Assembly: GCA_026394915.1 (NCBI GenBank)
Contig: JAPLZS010000216.1
Coordinates: forward strand, 1-7,180
Length of the DNA stretch: 7,180 bases
Direction: 5' to 3'
Source of the DNA: Candidatus Woesearchaeota archaeon
Lineage (GTDB): Archaea > Nanobdellota > Nanobdellia > Woesearchaeales > UBA12501
Under the pieces are notes generated by a model. That model was not told where the DNA came from, did no database searches, and was given only the letters and a program-made list of their open reading frames with translations. The position numbers were made by a program, and so were the translations under genes. Shown in pieces: positions 1 through 4,734 of the stretch (positions are counted from its first letter, which is position 1; the number at the start of each line of letters is the position of its first letter).

Positions 1-471
1 GGCACAGTCAAAAGCGCATATTCATACGTATGCAACATAGTGCTTGATGACGGCACAGGAAACATAAGAGTTGCTTTCTTCAAAAGGCAGGTTGAGAAGC
101 TCCTTGACAAGCAAGAGCAGGACATCGTGATATTCAAGGACGCTCCTGACCAGTTTGAGAAGGTGAAGTATGACCTGCTCGGGAAGCAGATAAAGGTTGC
201 AGGAAGAGTCAACAAGAACATGATGTTTGACAGGATTGAGTTTGTTGCTCAGCTGGTCTTCCCAAATCCAGACCCTAAGGAAGAGATAAGAAGGCTTGAG
301 AGCATCAATAGTGTGCCTTCAGCAGATACATCAGCGATGGTCAATGAAGCTAGGACAATATCAAGCTCAAAACTGGAAAGGCCAACAGAAAACATTGACA
401 AAAAGCCCATGTTCAATGTAGAGCCAGAGAATGTGAAGGGCGAGATGCCTGTTTCTTTCAATTGTATTTGA
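1..471 (+). CDS. OB-fold ssDNA-binding protein, RPA-like (5' end missing)
   Basis: The reading frame is open from the first base, so the start codon lies outside the window; 156 residues are visible. Seen: the conserved OB-fold core LDDGTGNIRVAFF near visible residues 14-26, then a second conserved block LLGKQIKVAGRVNKN with FDRIEF after it, near residues 60-82. This DGTG-IRV plus LLGK-I-V-GRV arrangement is typical of archaeal replication protein A (RPA41/RPA1-like) OB domains, which bind single-stranded DNA in replication and repair. After about residue 92 the protein becomes a low-complexity, charged and serine-rich tail, probably a flexible linker or partner-binding tail. No zinc finger is visible. 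The stop codon overlaps the next start by one base (TGATG), suggesting translational coupling. RPA-like assignment is fairly secure; the exact paralogue cannot be fixed from a fragment. Confidence 0.8.
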   Translation, partial: GTVKSAYSYVCNIVLDDGTGNIRVAFFKRQVEKLLDKQEQDIVIFKDAPDQFEKVKYDLLGKQIKVAGRVNKNMMFDRIEFVAQLVFPNPDPKEEIRRLESINSVPSADTSAMVNEARTISSSKLERPTENIDKKPMFNVEPENVKGEMPVSFNCI

Positions 472-950
472 TGAACATGAATAAAATGATGTTCAAGACC
501 CACATTGCATTCGGTTTCCTTGTAGGATTGCTGCTTATTCAGCTCTGGTCTCCTAACAATCAAATCCTTTTTATCATGGCAGTCCTGCTTGGCTCTGCCC
601 TGCCAGATATAGACCATCCTGAGTCAAAAGTCGGAAAAAAAGTCAAGATAGCTGGGTTTCTTTTCGAGCATAGAGGATTTTTCCACAGCATCTTTGCTGC
701 ATTGATCCTATACCTTGTTCTGCTGAGCTTCAGCTCATTTGCAGTCTACTCTGTTTACATAACGGGCCTTGTCATGGGATATCTTTCTCATATCCTTATT
801 GACGCAGTAACAAAAGAAGGCATAATGCCATTCCATCCATTGTCAAGATTCAGACTGAATGGATTCATACGCACAGGAAGGGTTCTTGAGTACATAATCC
901 TGGCAGTATTGATTGCATTTGATGCATGGAAACTGATTAAGATGTATTAA
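471..950 (+). CDS. YdjM-family membrane-bound metal-dependent hydrolase
   Basis: A 159-residue integral membrane protein. Seen: His11 in an N-terminal KTHIAFG motif, a hydrophobic segment (about 12-26), a second one leading to GSALPDIDHPES (41-52), HRGFFHS (67-73), another hydrophobic segment (74-100), and GYLSHILIDAVTKEG (103-117) followed by MPFHPLSRFR. The order H, DIDH, HRGxxHS, HxxxD with a final P-x-x-P-L-S-R block is the signature of the YdjM/DUF457 family, predicted membrane-bound metal-dependent hydrolases; the His and Asp residues are the presumed metal ligands. The physiological substrate is not known for the family. I chose ATG 471 because it overlaps the upstream stop (TGATG). 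ATG codons at 477, 486 and 489 are in frame and equally possible, and no strong ribosome binding site separates them. Probably co-transcribed with the OB-fold gene. Confidence 0.85.
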   Translation: MNMNKMMFKTHIAFGFLVGLLLIQLWSPNNQILFIMAVLLGSALPDIDHPESKVGKKVKIAGFLFEHRGFFHSIFAALILYLVLLSFSSFAVYSVYITGLVMGYLSHILIDAVTKEGIMPFHPLSRFRLNGFIRTGRVLEYIILAVLIAFDAWKLIKMY

Positions 951-980
951 ATTGTAATAAAATAGCAAAAATGCAGTAAT

Positions 981-999
981 AAAGTTTCGTAAAAGTTTC
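981..999. repeat. Tandem 8-base direct repeat AAAGTTTC
   Basis: AAAGTTTC occurs at 981-988 and again at 992-999, an 11-base period, close to one helical turn. It could be a tandem protein-binding site, but it is short and AT-rich enough to be chance. Confidence 0.4.
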
Positions 1000-1018
1000 A
1001 ATAGATTCGGAAACTCTG

Positions 1019-1112
1019 CACTGGACACATGCTGTTCTTTCGACAAAGCCTGATTCTGTATTATAATGGGTTTATACTGGTTTTCAGCTTACACTGGACA
1101 CTAGACATGCTG
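1019..1112. repeat. Direct repeat CACTGGACAC...ATGCTG, two copies
   Basis: CACTGGACAC at 1019-1028 is followed directly by ATGCTG. The same ten bases recur at 1092-1101 and are again followed by ATGCTG (1107-1112), now after a 5-base insertion TAGAC. The copies are 73 bases apart and flank a segment with no gene. They may be remnants of a duplication or paired regulatory sites. Confidence 0.5.
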
Positions 1113-1120
1113 GAGTGAGG

Positions 1121-1146
1121 TATTTAAACGATTCTTGGGTTTATAT
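1121..1146 (+). promoter_or_regulatory. Candidate TATA boxes for the 1229-radA unit
   Basis: TATTTAAA at 1121-1128 and TTTATATGA beginning at 1140 both resemble archaeal TATA boxes. Transcription would start about 25 bases further on, near 1150 or 1168, giving a leader of about 60-80 bases. That fits the Shine-Dalgarno-led start at 1229. Which box is used cannot be decided from sequence. Confidence 0.45.
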
Positions 1147-1228
1147 GATTACTCCGCCCTGGAGCATCCTGCAAAGGAGAGCTCAAAACAGGGTTGAAAC
1201 AAAATGCGAAAGCAAGGAGGTGGTTGCA

Positions 1229-1531
1229 ATGGCAACCCCACAAAACATAAAAAACATAGGCATGGCAAAGAACATGCCAGAAGCGAAATTCAGAGCTGGA
1301 GCGGTAAACGCGACAGTCTGGAAGAATATTGGCCAGAAAGATGACGGCCAACCAACAGAATACAGAAGCATATCCATAGAGCGAAACTATATGGATAAGA
1401 AGAGCAACACATGGCAGACCACGAGTTCTATGAGAATAAATGACCTGCCAAAAGCAGTTGTGGTGCTTCAGAAGGCCTATGAATACCTTGTTCTTAAGGG
1501 ACAGGACAAAGATAGCGGGGAGATCGCATAG
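1229..1531 (+). CDS. Small protein of unknown function, possible nucleic-acid binder, upstream of radA
   Basis: A 100-residue soluble protein with no signal peptide or membrane segment. The start is well fixed: AAGGAGGTG at 1214-1222, an excellent Shine-Dalgarno match, lies six bases before ATG 1229; longer upstream starts would ignore it. Seen: a polar N-terminus (1-18), then alternating beta-like stretches (FRAGAVNATVWKN, YRSISIERNYMD, WQTTSSMRIND) and a C-terminal helix (DLPKAVVVLQKAYEYLVLK, about 73-91). This strand-rich core with one closing amphipathic helix, together with many Arg, Lys and Trp residues, resembles the PC4/Whirly type of ssDNA-binding fold; that is inference from pattern only. 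The radA start lies 41 bases downstream on the same strand, so the two are probably co-transcribed and a DNA-related role is reasonable. I do not recognise a named family with certainty. Confidence 0.75.
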   Translation: MATPQNIKNIGMAKNMPEAKFRAGAVNATVWKNIGQKDDGQPTEYRSISIERNYMDKKSNTWQTTSSMRINDLPKAVVVLQKAYEYLVLKGQDKDSGEIA

Positions 1532-1537
1532 ATCTCC
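1519..1537 (+). other. Perfect 7-bp hairpin over the stop codon of the 1229 gene
   Basis: GGAGATC (1519-1525) and GATCTCC (1531-1537) form a perfect inverted repeat with a 5-base loop, GCATA. The TAG stop codon spans the loop and the second arm. There is no T-run after it, so it is a poor terminator. It could protect the mRNA end, slow ribosomes, or affect translation of radA, whose ribosome binding site begins 26 bases later. Confidence 0.45.
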
Positions 1538-1572
1538 TTAGCATAACATTAATAAACATAAAGGTGATAAAC

Positions 1573-2148
1573 ATGAGCAGACAAAAAATAATCGAAGCAG
1601 AGGAAGAGGGGATAATGGAAGAGGAAAAGGTTGAGATAAGCGCTTCTGAAGAGACAATGAAGAAAGCAGGGCTTGAGGATCTGCCAGGAGTAGGTGCAGC
1701 CACAGCCCAGAAGCTGAAAGAAGCAGGCTTTGCAGACACAATGGCTATCGCAGTTGCATCTCCGGGAGAGATAATAGAGGCAACAGGCATAACAGAAGCG
1801 ATTGCAAGGAAGATGATCAATGCTGCAAGAGACAGCCTTGAGATGGGGTTTGAATCAGGAGATGCTCTCTTGAAAAGAAGGGAGAGAGTGATAAAATTCA
1901 CAACAGGAAGCAAGGCATTTGATGACCTTCTTGGAGGAGGATTTGAGACTTCTTCAATAGTGGAATGTTTTGGCGAATTCGGTTCAGGAAAGACCCAGAT
2001 TGCCCATTTATTGGCTGTGAACTGCCAGAAAACTGATCCGACAGCAGTCGCTGTTTATATTGACACAGAGAACACGTTCAGGCCAGAGAGGATAATACAG
2101 TTTGCAAAGGAGCAGACATGGATCCTGACAAGGTGCTTGCGAACATAA
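1573..2148 (+). CDS. radA: DNA repair and recombination protein RadA, N-terminal part (frameshifted)
   Basis: RadA is the archaeal RecA/Rad51-family recombinase that forms filaments on ssDNA and drives strand exchange. Start: GGTGA (1563-1567) lies five bases before ATG 1573. Seen: an acidic leader (1-28), a helix-hairpin-helix DNA-binding domain ([15 protein letters not shown], 34-48, onward to about 90), a linker with the subunit-interface region around [11 protein letters not shown] (93-103), then the ATPase core with Walker A GEFGSGKT (134-141) and [13 protein letters not shown]. After FAKE the frame changes: the remaining 10 residues ([11 protein letters not shown] and stop) are not RadA-like, while the next frame resumes with RadA sequence. 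Adding one base near 2112 gives a continuous protein of about 340 residues, the normal length. Either a sequencing or assembly error, a recent mutation, or a true split gene. This part alone lacks Walker B and DNA-binding loops L1 and L2. Confidence 0.9.
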   Translation: MSRQKIIEAEEEGIMEEEKVEISASEETMKKAGLEDLPGVGAATAQKLKEAGFADTMAIAVASPGEIIEATGITEAIARKMINAARDSLEMGFESGDALLKRRERVIKFTTGSKAFDDLLGGGFETSSIVECFGEFGSGKTQIAHLLAVNCQKTDPTAVAVYIDTENTFRPERIIQFAKEQTWILTRCLRT

Positions 2149-2594
2149 AGGTTGCAAAAGCGTACAACTCTGACCATCAGATGCTTCTTGCAGAGAAAGT
2201 GGAGGATCTGATGAAGAATCAGAATCTTAATGTCAAGGTGGTCATAGTGGATTCTCTGACTGCGCATTTCAGGGCAGAGTTCATTGGGAGAGGAACGCTT
2301 GCAGAAAGGCAGCAGAAATTGAACAAGCACATGCATATATTGCTTAAGCTTGCAGACACGCATAATATATGTGTTTATGTCACGAATCAGGTGATGGCAA
2401 AACCAGATGTGTTCTTCGGGGATCCAACGCAGGCAATCGGAGGCCACATAGTTGCCCATGCATCCACTTTCAGGATATATTTAAGAAAAGGAAAGAAAGG
2501 CAGCAGGGTCGCAAAGCTCATAGACAGCCCTAATCTGGCAGATGGCGAATGCGCATTCTTTGTTGAAGAAAGCGGACTTAAAGAGGTCAAGTAA
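2118..2594 (+). CDS. radA: DNA repair and recombination protein RadA, C-terminal part (frameshifted)
   Basis: This frame carries the rest of the RadA ATPase core. Seen in order: [20 protein letters not shown], the conserved segment that normally follows FRPERI; Walker [17 protein letters not shown] with the downstream [19 protein letters not shown] with the loop 2 region [15 protein letters not shown]; and the usual C-terminus [15 protein letters not shown]. It overlaps the upstream piece by 31 bases in the -1 frame. In the intact protein, codons for about K-E-A-D would run through the break into ATG 2118. Notably AAGGAG (2107-2112) lies five bases before that ATG, so this half could be initiated independently. 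On its own it has no Walker A and could not hydrolyse ATP unless it pairs with the N-terminal half. A T-rich terminator follows the stop. Most likely one interrupted radA gene. Confidence 0.88.
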   Translation: MDPDKVLANIKVAKAYNSDHQMLLAEKVEDLMKNQNLNVKVVIVDSLTAHFRAEFIGRGTLAERQQKLNKHMHILLKLADTHNICVYVTNQVMAKPDVFFGDPTQAIGGHIVAHASTFRIYLRKGKKGSRVAKLIDSPNLADGECAFFVEESGLKEVK

Positions 2595-2600
2595 AGGGCC

Positions 2601-2642
2601 TTTTTTCTTTATTTTCATTATTTTTTATTATCTTTTTCTTTT
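2601..2642 (+). terminator. T-rich transcription terminator after radA
   Basis: Directly after the radA stop come several T runs (TTTTTTCTTT, TTTTTTATTA, CTTTTTCTTTTG) with no required hairpin. This is the usual form of archaeal intrinsic termination and would end the 1229-radA transcript. Confidence 0.7.
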
Positions 2643-2674
2643 GATTTAACCATTAGATTTATAAAGAATAAAGG

Positions 2675-2713
2675 TTTATAGAGCATTATGCGTATTTACG
2701 CAGATTTATATAA
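2675..2713 (+). promoter_or_regulatory. Promoter region of the TRAM gene with a 12-base palindrome
   Basis: Two TATA-like boxes are present: TTTATA at 2675-2680 and TTTATATAA at 2705-2713. The first would start RNA near 2703, leaving a 31-base leader that includes the GGTGA ribosome binding site at 2721. The second would start RNA close to ATG 2734, giving a leaderless message. Between them GCGTA-TT-TACGC (2690-2701) is a perfect inverted repeat, placed where a repressor could block either promoter. Confidence 0.5.
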
Positions 2714-2733
2714 ATTAGAAGGTGAAATTAGAA

Positions 2734-3066
2734 ATGTACAGAGAAGATGGCGGATATGATAGACCTTTCAGAAGCTCAGCGCCGGTGAATGTCGGTGATG
2801 AGCTGGATGTAAAGATAGAGGCAGTTGGAGAAAAGGGCGATGGCATTGCAAAGAAAGACGGATTTGTCCTGTTTGTGCCGAATACAAAAGAGGGCCAGGA
2901 AGTCCGGGTCAGGGTCACAAAAGTCCTGAGAAAGGTCGGCTTTGCTGAAGTCGTAGGCGATGCAGGCAGCAGGACAGAGAGAGCGCCAAAAGCAGAAGAG
3001 AAGGAAGAAGTCAAGGACACAGAAGATTTTGGCGATGACCTTGAGTCAGCTGATGAAAATAATTGA
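2734..3066 (+). CDS. Small TRAM-domain RNA-binding protein
   Basis: A 110-residue protein built on one TRAM domain. Seen: a short polar N-terminus (1-16), then PVNVGDELDVKIEAVGEKGD (about 17-36), GIAKKDGFVLFVPNTKEGQEV and RVRVTKVLRKVGFAEVV (to about 75). The spacing of VGD, GEKGDGIA, GFV-FVP and G-V-V-V is the classic TRAM pattern, a beta-barrel that binds RNA. Stand-alone TRAM proteins are common in archaea; some act as RNA chaperones or cold-response proteins. The C-terminal 35 residues are strongly acidic (Glu/Asp-rich), probably disordered. ATG 2734 was chosen because GGTGA (2721-2725) lies eight bases before it; GTG 2722 overlaps that site and is unlikely. It appears to be a single-gene transcript, flanked by a terminator upstream and another promoter downstream. 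Confidence 0.85.
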   Translation: MYREDGGYDRPFRSSAPVNVGDELDVKIEAVGEKGDGIAKKDGFVLFVPNTKEGQEVRVRVTKVLRKVGFAEVVGDAGSRTERAPKAEEKEEVKDTEDFGDDLESADENN

Positions 3067-3095
3067 ACAGAAGTTTGAGATATTTTCACTAAAAA

Positions 3096-3103
3096 TTTAA
3101 ATA
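3096..3103 (+). promoter_or_regulatory. TATA box of thpR, leaderless transcript likely
   Basis: TTTAAATA, preceded by an A run, lies with its centre about 26 bases before ATG 3126. No Shine-Dalgarno sequence precedes that ATG; the bases between are T-rich. Both facts fit a leaderless archaeal mRNA starting at or very near the start codon. Confidence 0.65.
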
Positions 3104-3125
3104 GTTCTTTTTATTTTACTTTTTC

Positions 3126-3656
3126 ATGAGACTGTTCATAGCCTTGGGCATAAGCAGAGAAGCCATAGATGAGCTGAAAAAAGCTCAGGCAAAGCTTGTC
3201 TATTCTAAGCTCACTTTGGTGAAGGAATTCCACCTCACTCTGAAGTTCTTGGGAGAAGTTGAGGAGAATGCTGTTGAGGGTATAAAGGAAAAATTGAGCA
3301 AAGTGAAGTTTGAAGGGTTTGATGCATGCACAAATGGATTGGGCGTTTTCCCTTCAATAGAAAGCATACGGGTGATCTGGGCTGGGCTTGAGCCAAAAGA
3401 CAAGATAGAGGTATTACAGAATAAGATTGAGGATTCCCTCAAAGGGGTGTTTGCAAAAGATGACAAGTTCCATGCGCATATAACAATCGCAAGAGTCAAG
3501 TTCATTGAAAACAAGAAGCAGTTCAAGGATTCTTTAAATAATATAAAGCTAAAGAAGATAAAGTTCAGGGTTGATAGTTTCAAGCTAATAAAGAGCACAT
3601 TGCTGCCTGTTGGGCCTGTGTATGAGGTACTGGAGGAGTATAAGGCAAGACATTAA
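3126..3656 (+). CDS. thpR: RNA 2',3'-cyclic phosphodiesterase (2H phosphoesterase, LigT-like)
   Basis: A 176-residue cytosolic enzyme of the 2H phosphoesterase superfamily. Members of this group (ThpR, formerly LigT) hydrolyse 2',3'-cyclic phosphate ends of RNA to 2'-phosphates and can also join tRNA halves in vitro. Seen: the N-terminal MRLFIALGIS strand typical of the family; the first catalytic motif HLTLKFLG (His36, Thr38); and the second, HAHITIARV (His118, Thr120). The two H-x-T pairs are both intact, so the enzyme should be active. Length matches the family's usual 175-190 residues. The C-terminal FKLIKSTLLPVGPVYEVLEEY block is also typical. It has its own TATA box and appears leaderless. 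In many archaea thpR neighbours the CCA-adding enzyme gene; here it does not. Confidence 0.92.
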   Translation: MRLFIALGISREAIDELKKAQAKLVYSKLTLVKEFHLTLKFLGEVEENAVEGIKEKLSKVKFEGFDACTNGLGVFPSIESIRVIWAGLEPKDKIEVLQNKIEDSLKGVFAKDDKFHAHITIARVKFIENKKQFKDSLNNIKLKKIKFRVDSFKLIKSTLLPVGPVYEVLEEYKARH

Positions 3657-3672
3657 ATGATACATTGTATAT

Positions 3673-3688
3673 ACTACTTTAGAGTAGT
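3673..3688 (+). other. Perfect 6-bp inverted repeat before a promoter
   Basis: ACTACT (3673-3678), loop TTAG, AGTAGT (3683-3688). It lies 15 bases downstream of the thpR stop codon and 14 bases upstream of the next TATA box. There is no T-run after it. It could be an operator near the transcription factor B element, or a 3'-end hairpin of the thpR message. Confidence 0.4.
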
Positions 3689-3702
3689 TAAATACAGAAA
3701 GG

Positions 3703-3710
3703 TTTATATA
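3703..3710 (+). promoter_or_regulatory. TATA box of the histidine phosphatase gene
   Basis: TTTATATA at 3703-3710, preceded by GAAAGG as expected for a BRE-like element. Transcription should start near 3733, just before ATG 3740. This argues against the upstream in-frame ATG at 3725, which would lie ahead of the RNA start. Confidence 0.6.
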
Positions 3711-3739
3711 TTAGTTCTAGTATTATGTGTATATATAAA

Positions 3740-4549
3740 ATGGTTAAAAGAAAAATTCTTTTGATAGGAAGGCACGGAGAAGCACCCCAGAAACCAGAAG
3801 GCGGAAGCAAGGATGAACTTCTTCCTGAGGCATTCAGTAAGATATATTTAGGCACAGGGATGCATCTGCGAAAGCTAGTGGAAGATTATGGTCTTTTGCC
3901 GGAAATGGCATTCTTAAGGCATACTCCAAAAGTCAGAACTAGATATACAGGACAAACTATTCTTATCAGCGGTTTCAATATGCAACCATCAGAAGGAAAA
4001 ACTCCTCCGAAAAGTGCTGAGGATCTTGCAAAATATGATCTTTCCATGATAGAAAGTATAGAAGACAAAAGACTATTGTATAGCCACCCTTGCAATCTGT
4101 CAGGTGATAATCGGGATGATTTCAATCTAGCATTGTTCAGGCAAGGCAAACCGGGCCAGGAGAAGAACATAAATTATTGGCTGAACACTCCAGACACTGA
4201 CATTTATGAAGGTGAATTGACTGTGCCTGGCAGAGCTATAATAAAGGACTGCAGGGAAGTCACGCAAGACAACCTAAGAAAATTGGTTTCAAGAAAGAAC
4301 AATAAGGATCTTGGCGTCTCTGTTGCACATGCTGGCCGTGTTGATATCTGTTTGATACATCTTATCAATTCAGGAAGATCTGGCTCAAGACAGATAAGAG
4401 ATATTATGGATATAGGAGGCATATGCAATATGGGTGAGTTTGCAACATTATCTTTAGAGGATATGGGATTAGACTACAAAGCAAATCTTGAGTACAGAGG
4501 GAGTAAATTTAATGTGATGTTAGATAGAATATTAGATAAAAAGAGATAG
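3740..4549 (+). CDS. Histidine phosphatase superfamily protein
   Basis: A 269-residue cytosolic protein. Seen: the catalytic RHGE motif at residues 11-14 (KILLIGRHGEAP), with His12 the presumed phospho-acceptor; a second Arg block FLRHTPKVRTRYTGQT (58-73), with Arg66 aligning to the phosphate-binding Arg of the S-S-P-x-x-R-x-x-x-T-A pattern; and VSVAHAGRVD (193-202), whose His197 matches the second catalytic His. Glu157 or Glu159 in DIYEGEL may be the acid residue. The four-residue catalytic set therefore looks complete. The family includes phosphoglycerate mutases, phosphatases and SixA-type protein phosphatases; this member has long insertions between the motifs and I cannot name its substrate. 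ATG 3740 was preferred over ATG 3725 because of promoter position. It is a lone gene, followed by the promoter for uS2. Base composition seems somewhat more AT-rich than its neighbours. Confidence 0.78.
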   Translation: MVKRKILLIGRHGEAPQKPEGGSKDELLPEAFSKIYLGTGMHLRKLVEDYGLLPEMAFLRHTPKVRTRYTGQTILISGFNMQPSEGKTPPKSAEDLAKYDLSMIESIEDKRLLYSHPCNLSGDNRDDFNLALFRQGKPGQEKNINYWLNTPDTDIYEGELTVPGRAIIKDCREVTQDNLRKLVSRKNNKDLGVSVAHAGRVDICLIHLINSGRSGSRQIRDIMDIGGICNMGEFATLSLEDMGLDYKANLEYRGSKFNVMLDRILDKKR

Positions 4550-4554
4550 TAACC

Positions 4555-4565
4555 TTTTTAAATAA
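4555..4565 (+). promoter_or_regulatory. TATA box for the uS2 leader transcript
   Basis: TTTTTAAATAA six bases after the histidine phosphatase stop codon. Its centre, near 4560, predicts an RNA start around 4583-4588, exactly where the structured leader begins. Confidence 0.55.
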
Positions 4566-4585
4566 CCCCTTTATTCTTCATTGTA

Positions 4586-4693
4586 TAGCCGAAATACGAG
4601 GAAAGGCGCAAGTCAAGCTTGCGGACCTTGTATAGCTGATGAGGCAAGAAAAACTCAGCAATATGATATTCTATTGTATTGCAGGTATATTGC
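4586..4693 (+). ncRNA. Structured RNA element in the 5' leader of the uS2 gene (unclassified)
   Basis: A leader of about 150 bases separates the predicted RNA start from uS2, unusual in a window whose other leaders are short or absent. Seen: a long hairpin with lower stem 4594-4601 paired to 4626-4633 (8 bp, one G-U), an asymmetric internal loop AAAGG / GA, upper stem CGCAAG (4607-4612) with CTTGCG (4618-4623) and loop TCAAG. GCC (4588-4590) can close this below with GGC (4643-4645), leaving GAA on one side and AGCTGATGA on the other. The AAA bulge next to GG/GA resembles a kink-turn, but its second purine pair is G-G, not A-G. Further on, GCAATAT (4658-4664) can pair with either of two later TATTGC copies. 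It may be a cis-regulatory leader (for example binding uS2 or L7Ae) or a separate small RNA. I cannot match it to a known family. Confidence 0.5.
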
Positions 4694-4734
4694 TTTGATT
4701 AAGATTAAAGTTTAATAAATCAGGAGGAAACAAG

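Larger units (their letters stand above)
951..1228. other. Non-coding stretch with short direct repeats, upstream of the 1229 gene
   Basis: No convincing gene is seen in these 278 bases. Open frames here are short and lack a ribosome binding site; the frame open from 1115 is simply an upstream extension of the 1229 gene. The stretch holds two kinds of short direct repeat and several TATA-like boxes, annotated separately. No tRNA-like T-arm (GGTTCAAAT type) was found. Most of it is probably promoter and 5' leader. Confidence 0.55.

Noticed and set aside
1040..1200. Possible tRNA or fragment in the gene-free stretch
   Set aside because: No acceptor stem pairing or T-arm consensus could be found on either strand.
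1494..1913. Minus-strand open frame of 139 codons over the start of radA
   Set aside because: Ser/Ile/Phe-rich translation antisense to the clear RadA helix-hairpin-helix and linker coding region; a shadow frame.
2104..2118. Programmed -1 ribosomal frameshifting in radA
   Set aside because: The bases A AAG GAG do not form a standard slippery heptamer: re-pairing GAG as GGA mismatches, and I see no obvious strong stem or pseudoknot directly downstream.
4594..4634. H/ACA guide RNA, because of the hairpin with an internal loop and a kink-turn-like motif
   Set aside because: The internal loop (5 and 2 bases) is too small for a pseudouridylation pocket, and no ACA box lies at the expected distance after the stem.
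4588..4645. Hammerhead ribozyme in the uS2 leader: CTGATGA at 4636-4642, GAAA at 4591-4594, GCC/GGC as helix II and an A-U closing helix III
   Set aside because: The conserved core bases appear in the order of a type II hammerhead, but helix I is absent: only one G separates the would-be cleavage site (after A4634) from CTGATGA. Without helix I the known fold cannot form.
4636..4664. C/D box small RNA, from CTGATGA and a later ATGATAT
   Set aside because: The first box has C where a purine is expected, and no matching D box (CTGA) is found at a suitable distance downstream.
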